Assembly: GCA_900762125.1 (NCBI GenBank)
Contig: CAAFFL010000058.1
Location: forward strand, 1-14,176
Direction of reading: 5' to 3'
Length of the DNA stretch: 14,176 bases
Source of the DNA: an uncultured Prevotella sp.
Lineage (GTDB): Bacteria > Bacteroidota > Bacteroidia > Bacteroidales > Bacteroidaceae
Shown here: positions 6,295 to 12,350 of the stretch, piece by piece
How the letters are laid out: every line of letters starts with the position of its first letter
Numbering within the stretch: the first letter of the stretch is position 1
Notes under the pieces: model-generated
Told to the model about the DNA's origin: nothing
The model's database searches: none
The model's input: the letters and a program-made list of their open reading frames with translations, nothing else
Made by a program: the position numbers and the translations under genes

Positions 6295-6762
6295 ATGATT
6301 CCAATCAACCTACCATCCTTCGACATAAAATTGCAGGGAACACCGGAGCACCCCCGCATTTTCGACATTCTGCGGCGCCGTTATGTAGCGTTGACGCCGG
6401 AGGAGTGGGTGCGCCAGCATTTCGTGCATTACCTCGTTGAGCACCTCGGCTACCCTGCCGCGCTGATGGCTAATGAGGTGAATCTCCAGATTGGACAGAA
6501 GCACCTACGGGCGGACAGTGTGCTCTACGACCGCTCCCTTCGGCCATGGATGATCATTGAATATAAAGCTCCTGAGGTGAGCATCACCCAGAAGGTCTTC
6601 AATCAGATCACGGATTACAATCTGTTGCTGCACGTGGACTACCTCGTCGTCTCCAACGGCCTCCTCCACTACTGCCTGAAGCTTGATAAGGCATCCAAAA
6701 AATATTTATTCCTTGACCACATCCCCCGCTACGAAGAAATCGTACAAAATCATTCGGAATGA
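6295..6762 (+). CDS. PD-(D/E)XK protein with type I restriction HsdR_N-like domain, stand-alone
   Basis: A 155-residue protein that is almost entirely one HsdR_N-type nuclease-fold domain. RIFDILRRRYVALTPEEWVR at 21-40 is the usual lead-in. Candidate active-site residues are E61 (NEVNLQIGQKHLRAD), D74 (LRADSVLYD) and the E89-Y90-K91 triad (PWMIIEYKAPE), followed by VFNQITDYN and DYLVVSNGLLHYCLKL. There is no helicase or translocase part and no hsdM or hsdS nearby, so it is not a type I restriction subunit; single-domain versions beside holA are, to my knowledge, common in Bacteroidota and likely belong to the core genome. Nuclease activity is predicted from residues only. A hairpin follows at 6796-6818. 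Confidence 0.85.
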   Translation: MIPINLPSFDIKLQGTPEHPRIFDILRRRYVALTPEEWVRQHFVHYLVEHLGYPAALMANEVNLQIGQKHLRADSVLYDRSLRPWMIIEYKAPEVSITQKVFNQITDYNLLLHVDYLVVSNGLLHYCLKLDKASKKYLFLDHIPRYEEIVQNHSE

Positions 6763-6795
6763 ATGCCGAGGATTTGTGGCTGAATTCAATAGAAA

Positions 6796-6818
6796 AGGCT
6801 CGCCGGTGTGGCGAGCCT
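6796..6818 (+). terminator. Hairpin terminator candidate after the PD-(D/E)XK gene
   Basis: AGGCTCGCC and GGCGAGCCT form a perfect 9-bp stem with a GGTGT loop, 33 bp after the stop. The outer CAATA/TATTG can extend it with a bulge. The downstream stretch ATTGTATCTTCTG is only moderately T-rich. Confidence 0.6.
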
Positions 6819-6820
6819 AT

Positions 6821-6906
6821 TGTATCTTCTGTCTCAATAAAGAGCCTTCTCGATCTTCTGTCTCGATAAAAAGCCTTCTGTATCTTCTGTTTCGAAGAAA
6901 GCCTTC
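6821..6906. repeat. Three imperfect 28-29-bp tandem repeats
   Basis: Copies at 6821-6849, 6850-6878 and 6879-6906 share the pattern ATCTTCTGT, then TCGATAAA or similar, then AGCCTTC. They fill the gap between the hairpin and the 3' end of the small membrane protein gene. A short direct repeat, CTTGATAAACTT, follows. Confidence 0.75.
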
Positions 6907-6940
6907 TTGATAAACTTGAAGAACTTGATAAACTTTCAAC

Positions 6941-7144
6941 TTACACAGCCTTGTAGCCCTTCGTCGAGTTGTCGCGCATGATGTCGCGGATGTTCAACTC
7001 AGGAGCACCGGCAGGACGTGCCGTGGGGTCAGCATGTGCGGGGATGTCCTCGTTGTATGAGAAGTTCTTGTAGTTCATCTCTGCGATGGCCCAACCGATG
7101 AGAGCCACGACGATGAAGGCGATGAAAGCGATGGCGATATTCAT
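6941..7144 (-). CDS. Small single-pass membrane protein, unknown function
   Basis: A 67-residue protein. Residues 1-22 are a hydrophobic helix (MNIAIAFIAFIVVALIGWAI), probably an uncleaved membrane anchor, followed by a polar tail with NYKNFSYNEDIPAHADP and a C-terminus NIRDIMRDNSTKGYKAV. I do not recognise the family. It is judged real because the codons look like those of neighbouring genes, an ATG start follows a well-placed promoter core (7175-7182), and the tail is not low-complexity. It is divergent from the DjlA-like gene. Confidence 0.7.
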   Translation of the reverse strand: MNIAIAFIAFIVVALIGWAIAEMNYKNFSYNEDIPAHADPTARPAGAPELNIRDIMRDNSTKGYKAV

Positions 7145-7174
7145 TGTTCTTGACGTTTAATTTTTATTTTGGTG

Positions 7175-7182
7175 CAAAGGTA
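7175..7182 (-). promoter_or_regulatory. Promoter -7 element for the small membrane protein gene
   Basis: The - strand reads TACCTTTG, matching TAnnTTTG, 30 bp upstream of the ATG at 7144. Confidence 0.5.
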
Positions 7183-7204
7183 GTAAAAATCCCGTGAAAA
7201 GCAT

Positions 7205-7212
7205 TATCTTTG
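7205..7212 (+). promoter_or_regulatory. Promoter -7 element for the DjlA-like gene
   Basis: TATCTTTG matches TAnnTTTG and is 40 bp before the ATG at 7253. It sits back-to-back with the - strand element at 7175-7182. Confidence 0.5.
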
Positions 7213-7252
7213 CAACAATTTTATAGATTTGCAAACAGAAAAAGATTCAGAT

Positions 7253-8104
7253 ATGGCATACGGAAAATGGATAGGCGGCTTCCTGGGACTCATCACCTTG
7301 GGGCCTTTAGGCGCCCTGGCGGGCTTTGCACTCGGCTCACTCTTCGACGCTGCCGACGGCAGCAGCGTCCGTAACCTCGGCGGTGACGGCAATGGCTATG
7401 GCTCTTATGGCAATGGTAGTTATGCCAATGGCGCCTACGGCAACCAGCAAGACTCCTATAGTGGTTATAGCCGGGACCAACAGCAGCAAGGACAGCGCAA
7501 CACGTTCCGTTTCTCATTGCTGGTGCTGGCGTCCTACATCATCAAGGCCGATGGCCGGGTGATGCACTCGGAGATGAATATGGTGCGCAACTGGCTCCGC
7601 ATGAACTTTGGTGAGCAATCCGTTGGTGAGGGCGAGCAGATCCTTCGTCGTCTGTTCGAGATGCAGACGCAGCTTGGAGCGGAGGAGTATCGTGACACGG
7701 TGATGAAGGCTTGCGGGCAATTGGCCATGGCGATGCCTTACGAGCAGCGTATCCAACTGCTCCACTTCCTTTCGATGATCGCTCAGGCCGATGGCATGGT
7801 GACCCGTGAGGAGGTCGCTGCGTTGAAGGAGTGTGCCGTAGGCCTTGGCCTTCGGGCGTCGGATGTCGACTCGATGCTCAACCTCAGCGATGGCTCCACG
7901 AACCTTGACGCTGCCTATAAGGTGCTTGGCGTGGCTCCCACGGCGACGGATGCGGAGTGTCGCAAAGCTTACAGGAAGCTTGCCCTGGAAAACCACCCGG
8001 ACAAGGTTGCAGCCTTGGGCGAGGAGGTGCGGCGTGCTGCCGAGAAGCGCTTCCAGGAGATCAATGCCGCCAAGGAACTCGTCTGGAAGAGCCGTGGCAT
8101 GTAA
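7253..8104 (+). CDS. DjlA-like co-chaperone: TerB domain plus C-terminal DnaJ domain
   Basis: A 283-residue protein. Residues ~5-33 are a Gly/Leu-rich hydrophobic helix (WIGGFLGLITLGPLGALAGF) that likely inserts in the membrane. A Gly/Asn/Tyr/Ser and Gln-rich linker (about 43-80) leads to a TerB-like helical domain (about 85-205) in which YIIKADGRVMHSEM and MIAQADGMVTREE form the paired acidic motifs. The C-terminal J domain (about 219-283) has AYKVLGVAPTATDAECRKAY and the essential HPD at 248-250, so it should stimulate a DnaK-type Hsp70 at the membrane. The TTG eight codons upstream is rejected in favour of the ATG at 7253, whose MAYGKWIGG start fits DjlA. The 20-bp array begins 23 bp after the stop. 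Confidence 0.9.
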   Translation: MAYGKWIGGFLGLITLGPLGALAGFALGSLFDAADGSSVRNLGGDGNGYGSYGNGSYANGAYGNQQDSYSGYSRDQQQQGQRNTFRFSLLVLASYIIKADGRVMHSEMNMVRNWLRMNFGEQSVGEGEQILRRLFEMQTQLGAEEYRDTVMKACGQLAMAMPYEQRIQLLHFLSMIAQADGMVTREEVAALKECAVGLGLRASDVDSMLNLSDGSTNLDAAYKVLGVAPTATDAECRKAYRKLALENHPDKVAALGEEVRRAAEKRFQEINAAKELVWKSRGM

Positions 8105-8127
8105 CGATAATCCCCTCTTTTTTGAAT

Positions 8128-8405
8128 ACGTCAATGCCGTCAATAATACGTCAATGCCGTCAATAACACGTCAATGCCGTCAATAATACGTCAATGCCGT
8201 CAATAACACGTCAATGCCGTCAATAATGCGTCAATGCCGTCAATAATACGTCAATGCCGTCAATAATACGTCAATGCCGTCAATAATACGTCAATGCCGT
8301 CAATAATACGTCAATGCCGTCAATAAACATTAATGCCGTCAATAAACGTCAATGCTCGAAAAAATATTATTTTCGAAATTGACGTATTATTGACGGCATT
8401 GACGT
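8128..8405. repeat. 20-bp tandem array capped by an inverted copy
   Basis: Ten 20-bp units (ACGTCAATGCCGTCAATAAT with few changes at the last bases) run from 8128 to 8327, followed by one degenerate and one partial unit to about 8353, an AT-rich hairpin, and one unit in the opposite direction at 8378-8405. Each unit contains CGTCAAT twice, with starts 9 and 11 bp apart, so about 22 copies lie roughly one per helical turn, and three more are inverted. There are no spacers. It separates convergent genes. Confidence 0.95.
8332..8400. terminator. Long stem-loop closing the 20-bp array
   Basis: The left arm (8332-8353) and right arm (8378-8400) are complementary except for one bulged A. Inside, TCGAAAA (8356-8362) pairs with TTTTCGA (8370-8376) around AATATTA. 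About 29 bp of stem can form in RNA from either strand, which would suit a bidirectional stop between the convergent genes, though no T run follows on either side. Confidence 0.55.
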
Positions 8406-8468
8406 CTAAAAATAACTTACTCCTGTTATTTAAAAACTTATTCCGTTATTTTACGAGATTATTCCCCA

Positions 8469-9335
8469 TTATGCCTCAGGAGTTTCCGGGGCAGTTTCTG
8501 TGGTAGCTGCGGCAGCCTTCTTTGTGCGGGTGCGGGTGCCGGTGCGCTTGCGGGTTTTCTTCTCCTCAGCGGGAGCCTCCTGCTTGATGCCGGCGAGCTC
8601 GGGATCAACGAGGATACGGCCGCAGTATTCGCAGACGATGATCTTCTTGTGCATCTTGAGGTCGAGCTGGCGCTGGGGCGGGATCTTCGAGAAGCAGCCA
8701 CCGCAGGCAGCGTGGTAGATGGGCACGATGCCGAGGCCGTTGCGGGCACCCTTGCGGATGCGCTTGAAACTGCTCAGCAGGCGGGTGTCGGCGGCGCTCA
8801 TCTTTGCCTCGAGCTCCTTAGCCTTTGCCTTGAATTTCTCCTCATCCTCGCGGGTCTCCTCCATCACCTCTTCCAGTTCGTTGCGCTTGTGGTCTAGGTC
8901 GGCGTTACGGTCTGCGATGGTCTGCTGTGTGGCCTGCAGGTCCTCCTGCCGCTCAGCAACCTTCTGGTTAGCCTCACGGATCTTCTTGTTGCAGAGCTCA
9001 ATCTCGAGGTTCTGGAATTCGATTTCCTTGGTCAGCGTGTCGTATTCGCGGTTGTTGCGGACGTCGTCGAGCTGTGCCTTGTAGTGCTCCACGCTCTCCT
9101 GCGCCTGCTGGATCTCCATGCGCTTCTGTGCTACGGCGTTTTGGAAGTCCTCAATCTCGTCCTGAATCTTCCCAAGACGGGTGTTCAGACCGGCAATCTC
9201 GTCCTCGAGGTCCTGCACCTCCAGGGGCAGTTCGCCACGGAGGGCGCGCTTCTCGTCAATACCCGAAAGGGTCACCTGCAGTTGATAGAGCGTCTTCAGC
9301 TTCTCTTCAACAGTCATTTCTGTGCTTTTTGCCAT
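8469..9335 (-). CDS. Coiled-coil protein with C4-type zinc ribbon
   Basis: A 288-residue protein. Residues ~10-185 are a long charged coiled coil (repeated E/K/Q/L heptads, including NNREYDTLTKEIEFQNLEIE, a conserved family segment). Residues ~200-245 form a zinc ribbon with C211-x2-C214 and C235-x2-C238. The tail (about 255-288) is Lys/Arg/Thr then Ala/Thr rich, likely disordered. It matches the zinc-ribbon family that includes chlamydial CT398; its molecular job is not settled. The gene follows the Nif3-like gene by 27 bp on the same strand, a pairing seen across many bacteria, so the two are very likely one operon. Confidence 0.92.
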   Translation of the reverse strand: MAKSTEMTVEEKLKTLYQLQVTLSGIDEKRALRGELPLEVQDLEDEIAGLNTRLGKIQDEIEDFQNAVAQKRMEIQQAQESVEHYKAQLDDVRNNREYDTLTKEIEFQNLEIELCNKKIREANQKVAERQEDLQATQQTIADRNADLDHKRNELEEVMEETREDEEKFKAKAKELEAKMSAADTRLLSSFKRIRKGARNGLGIVPIYHAACGGCFSKIPPQRQLDLKMHKKIIVCEYCGRILVDPELAGIKQEAPAEEKKTRKRTGTRTRTKKAAAATTETAPETPEA

Positions 9336-9362
9336 AATTTATAGTTTGTCAAGTTTATCCTT

Positions 9363-10181
9363 CTAGAGGTATACGATGGGGTTGGTGTTCGTCTGCGTCA
9401 AGCAGCACTTCACGCCAGGACAGTTCTCCAGGATGATGTCACGGAAGATCTCGTTGGTAAACTGCTCACTCTGGTAGTGGCCGATGACGGCGATCTGAAT
9501 CTCCTGCTCGTGTCCGAAGTACTGATGATAGTGCATCTCTCCCGTCACGAAGGCGTCAGCCCCGGCAGCAATGGCCTCTGGGAGCAGGAAGTCGCCTGCG
9601 CCACCGCAGAGCGCCACACGGGCGATAGGCCGCCGCAGGAGCTCGTTGGCCATGACACACTCCACGTCGAACGTCCGTTTGAGCATCAGCACAAAGTCGT
9701 CGGCAGCCATCGCTTCGGGGAGTGTGCCGATGACGCCGTCGCCGCCGTCCACGGTCTGCTTCTCACCATCCTCACCGGTCGTCGTCGCCTGCTGCTGTGT
9801 GCCAAAGAACCGGAGGCCCTTGAGCCCCATCTTCTCGGCAATTTTGAAGTTCACGCCGCCTCGTGCTGCATCCATATTGGTATGCATGGAGACGATGCAG
9901 ATATGGTTCTCGATGGCTTTCATCACCGTGCGCTGCACATAGTCCTCGCCGCTGAGGCGCGCGAGCTTATGGAAGATCAGCGGATGATGGCTGACAATGA
10001 GGTTACATCCCCGTGCTATCGCCTCGTCGACGATGCGCTCGGTGACGTCCAGACACAATAAAGCCCCTGAGACTTCCCACGCTTCTGTTAGTCCAGTCTG
10101 CACGCCGGCATTATCCCAGCTAGCCTGCAGAGGCAGAGGCGCGAATCGTTCAAGGGCATTCACCACTTCTATTATTTTCAC
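9363..10181 (-). CDS. Nif3-like dinuclear metal centre protein
   Basis: A NIF3/YbgI-family protein of 272 residues. Metal ligands of the family are present: H65 and H66 (IVSHHPLIF), H100 and D104 (SMHTNMDAARGG), and H235 and E239 (IGHYQSEQF). The opening, WDNAGVQTG, and GGAGDFLLPEA are also typical. The family has been linked to GTP cyclohydrolase I type 2 annotations, but the substrate remains uncertain. The start is a GTG at 10181, chosen because the protein begins at the family's normal place (MKIIEVVNALE) and no ATG lies near. The -7 core at 10204-10211 gives a very short leader. It is first in the operon with the zinc-ribbon gene. Confidence 0.93.
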   Translation of the reverse strand: MKIIEVVNALERFAPLPLQASWDNAGVQTGLTEAWEVSGALLCLDVTERIVDEAIARGCNLIVSHHPLIFHKLARLSGEDYVQRTVMKAIENHICIVSMHTNMDAARGGVNFKIAEKMGLKGLRFFGTQQQATTTGEDGEKQTVDGGDGVIGTLPEAMAADDFVLMLKRTFDVECVMANELLRRPIARVALCGGAGDFLLPEAIAAGADAFVTGEMHYHQYFGHEQEIQIAVIGHYQSEQFTNEIFRDIILENCPGVKCCLTQTNTNPIVYL

Positions 10182-10203
10182 GCTAAAAATACGTTTTAGG
10201 CTG

Positions 10204-10211
10204 CAAAGGTA
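10204..10211 (-). promoter_or_regulatory. Promoter -7 element for the Nif3-zinc ribbon operon
   Basis: The - strand reads TACCTTTG, matching TAnnTTTG, 22 bp before the GTG start. Confidence 0.5.
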
Positions 10212-10281
10212 AGCAAAGTTTTTGGATTTCCGGCCTTTCTCATCTATCTTTTAGCCTTTTCTAACATTCAATCCAAGCGTC

Positions 10282-10326
10282 GCCGTCTTCCTGCGACGGC
10301 CATCACGCAATTATGTGACGACCGTC
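10282..10326 (-). terminator. Two overlapping hairpins after umuC
   Basis: GCCGTC (10282-10287) can pair with GACGGC (10295-10300). Alternatively GACGG (10295-10299) pairs with CCGTC (10322-10326), with TCAC/GTGA continuing inside. The two folds share 10295-10299 and exclude each other. They lie 13 bp past the umuC stop, so a terminator role is likely; no strong U run is seen. Confidence 0.45.
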
Positions 10327-10338
10327 AAAGGATGAACA

Positions 10339-11634
10339 TCACTCCGTCACCCCGAGTATATCCTCCCATCGTGTGGTGTAGTTGCGGCTGCGGAAGTCGT
10401 GCTTGATGGCGTCGCGGAAGGAGGCGGCCTTGCCCTTTCCGTTCGGTGCGGTGTATTGCTGTGACCCGAGGACGACGGCCTCCGGACCATTGCGCTTGTT
10501 GATGTTGTCGACGGCTGCGGTGAGTCGCTGGAACTTGGCATGCTCGTCGGCGTCGTAGTCGATGAAGTTGGTCTGCAAGGCTTTGTCACTACTGATGTCC
10601 GAGACGATGACGCCCGCCCGTTTATAGTGTATGCCCGGGATGAAGATGCGGTGCAGCGCCTTCAGTGCAGCAGTAGTGATCTCCTGCTGACTGTTCACGG
10701 GTGTGAGCAATGTTGTCGTCCCTGCGTTGCCATACTGTGGCAGGTCGTCGCGGAAGTGGTTGGAGTCGATGAATACCATCACCGCCTGGCAGACGCTCCC
10801 CTGTCGCCGGAGCTTCTCCGAGCAGCGTGTGGCGTAGTTGCTGATTTGCGTGCGGAGCTCCAGGGGGTCGTTGATCATCCCCGGAAAGGAGCGGCTGGTG
10901 CAGATGCTCTTCTTCGCCTTCACCTCCTCCATCGGTATGCAGTCCACGCCGTTGAGCTCCATCCATGTGCGCTCACCCGTGACGTGGAACAGCTTCCGCA
11001 CCCATGCCCTCGGCTTCATGGCGAAGTCGTAGGCCGTCTTCACGCCTATGGCCTCCAGCCGCTCACGATGGCGGTGGCCGATGCCCCACACCTCTTTGAT
11101 GGGGAAGAGCTGCAACGCCTTCAGCCGTTTCTCCTCGGTGTCCATCACGCAGACATGGTCGTAGCCCGCATAGTCCTTTGCAAAGCGGTCGGCACACTTC
11201 GCCAGCGTCTTCGTCGGGGCGATGCCGATGCTCACGGGCATGCTCACCCACTTCCATATCTTCCGGTGGAGGGCGTCGCCCCAGGCCTTCAGCTCGTCGA
11301 AGGGTTTGTCTTCCAGGATGCAGAAGGCCTCATCGATGCTGTAGCGATAGACGTCGGGACAGGCGCTGCTGATGATGCCCATGACCCGCTGGGTGATGTC
11401 GCCATAGAGCTCGTAGTTGCTGGAGAAGACGCCAATTTGCTGTCCGGGAAAGCGCTCGGCCAGTTGGAAATAGGGTAGTCCTGCGGGGATGCCCAGTTGC
11501 TTGGCCTCCTTCGACCGTGCCACGACACATCCGTCGTTGTTGCTCAGCACAACGACGGGTTTGCCATTGAGATCGGGACGGAACACCCGCTCGCAAGAGC
11601 AATAGCATGAGTCACAGTCACAAATAGCGTACAA
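10339..11634 (-). CDS. umuC: Y-family DNA polymerase, UmuC type
   Basis: Translesion DNA polymerase of the Pol V catalytic type. The 431 residues match full-length UmuC. Palm-domain metal ligands are D6 and D101-E102 (YRYSIDEAF). Y11 occupies the steric-gate position by comparison with E. coli UmuC. VVVLSNNDGCVVARSKEAK (27-45) is the nucleotide-binding finger region, SIGIAPTKTLAKCADRFAK follows, and VWGIG is in the thumb. The C-terminus NYTTRWEDI is the usual UmuC ending. Start codon is TTG at 11634, placed where family members begin (MYAICDC). The N-terminus has five cysteines in ten residues (C5, C7, C10, C12, C14), more than usual. No umuD lies immediately upstream, and the leader is a 7-bp repeat array. 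Confidence 0.94.
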   Translation of the reverse strand: MYAICDCDSCYCSCERVFRPDLNGKPVVVLSNNDGCVVARSKEAKQLGIPAGLPYFQLAERFPGQQIGVFSSNYELYGDITQRVMGIISSACPDVYRYSIDEAFCILEDKPFDELKAWGDALHRKIWKWVSMPVSIGIAPTKTLAKCADRFAKDYAGYDHVCVMDTEEKRLKALQLFPIKEVWGIGHRHRERLEAIGVKTAYDFAMKPRAWVRKLFHVTGERTWMELNGVDCIPMEEVKAKKSICTSRSFPGMINDPLELRTQISNYATRCSEKLRRQGSVCQAVMVFIDSNHFRDDLPQYGNAGTTTLLTPVNSQQEITTAALKALHRIFIPGIHYKRAGVIVSDISSDKALQTNFIDYDADEHAKFQRLTAAVDNINKRNGPEAVVLGSQQYTAPNGKGKAASFRDAIKHDFRSRNYTTRWEDILGVTE

Positions 11635-11640
11635 GGGAGT

Positions 11641-11696
11641 TACGAGTTACTAATTACGAGTTATTCGCTATTCACTATTAGTGATTAGCTGTTAGT
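11641..11696. repeat. Degenerate 7-bp-period array before umuC
   Basis: From 11641 the sequence divides into eight heptamers: TACGAGT, TACTAAT, TACGAGT, TATTCGC, TATTCAC, TATTAGT, GATTAGC, TGTTAGT. The array runs from 6 bp upstream of the TTG start of umuC to the stop codon of the MFS gene. It includes the inverted repeat TCACT-ATT-AGTGA. Confidence 0.7.
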
Positions 11697-12339
11697 CGTC
11701 AATGATTTGTTTGCTGTTGTCCTTCTGGTCCTCATCGTCGATTTTGAGGAATGCCGTGACGGCGTAGGTGACGAGGCAGCAGACGAGAACGACGATGAAG
11801 AACAGTCGGTAGCCCAGCATCTCCTGCAACGTGCCGGCGACGAGGCCTGGGAGCATCATAGAGAGCGACATCAGTGCCGAAGCCAGTGCATAGTGGGAGG
11901 TCTTGAAGGCGCCGCGGCTATAATAAATAAGATATAGCATGTAGGCTGTCAGTCCGAAGCCATAGCCAAATTGCTCAATGAAGATGCAAGCGTTGATGGC
12001 CAAGAGACTCTGCGGCAGTTCATAGCTCAGGAAGACATACACCACGTCGGGCAGCGTGTAGGCGAGCACCATCGGCCATAGCCACCGTTGCAGGCCGTCG
12101 CGGCTGGCCATGATGCCACCGAGGACGCCGCCCAGCGCCACGCCGATGACGCCGACGGTGCCCTGTACGAAGCCATACTCCTGTGGCGACAGTCCCAGTC
12201 CGCCATTGTGCGCCGCATCGATGAGGAAGAGCGGCGTGACCTTTGAGAGCAGTCCCTCCGGCATGCGGAAGAGGAGGATGAAGAGTATCGCCACGACGAC
12301 CTGCGGCTTCTGGAAGAACGTGCGGAACCGACTCACCAT
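11692..12339 (-). CDS. AmpG-like MFS transporter, N-terminal half missing
   Basis: Inner-membrane carrier of the major facilitator type, resembling Bacteroidota AmpG-like muropeptide permeases. About 216 residues remain, with some six hydrophobic spans: VVVAILFILLFRMPEGLL, the GTVGVIGVALGGVLGG region, WLWPMVLAYTLPDVVYVFL, IEQFGYGFGLTAYMLYLIYY (a conserved AmpG-like segment), LMSLSMMLPGLVAGTL and LFFIVVLVCCLVTYAV, then a charged tail. This is the second half of a protein normally of about 420-460 residues. The coding match ends near FRTFFQKPQ. Upstream of it the frame runs into the unrelated sensor gene, so the few extra residues (MIRVTPSGIGIMVS from 12372) are chance read-through. Probably non-functional as seen here, or whole in the true genome if the junction is an artefact. 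Confidence 0.8.
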   Translation of the reverse strand: MVSRFRTFFQKPQVVVAILFILLFRMPEGLLSKVTPLFLIDAAHNGGLGLSPQEYGFVQGTVGVIGVALGGVLGGIMASRDGLQRWLWPMVLAYTLPDVVYVFLSYELPQSLLAINACIFIEQFGYGFGLTAYMLYLIYYSRGAFKTSHYALASALMSLSMMLPGLVAGTLQEMLGYRLFFIVVLVCCLVTYAVTAFLKIDDEDQKDNSKQIIDD

Positions 12340-12350
12340 GATACCAATGC
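12328..12350. other. Junction of two 5'-truncated genes
   Basis: Left of this point the - strand encodes the middle of an MFS protein. Right of it the + strand encodes the middle of a Reg_prop sensor. Neither has a start, and there is no intergenic space. Composition changes here from GC-rich to a more A-rich coding style with many GGA, ACA, ATA and AGA codons. No transposase, target duplication or tRNA is visible. Confidence 0.8.

Noticed and set aside
6295..6762. Type I restriction-modification system
   Set aside because: Only the HsdR_N-type domain is present; no helicase part, hsdM or hsdS in the window.
8128..8353. CRISPR array
   Set aside because: Units are contiguous 20-mers with no spacers, and no cas genes are present.
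10540..11478. 312-residue + strand frame opposite umuC
   Set aside because: Antisense shadow caused by high GC; umuC on - has full family motifs over the same bases.
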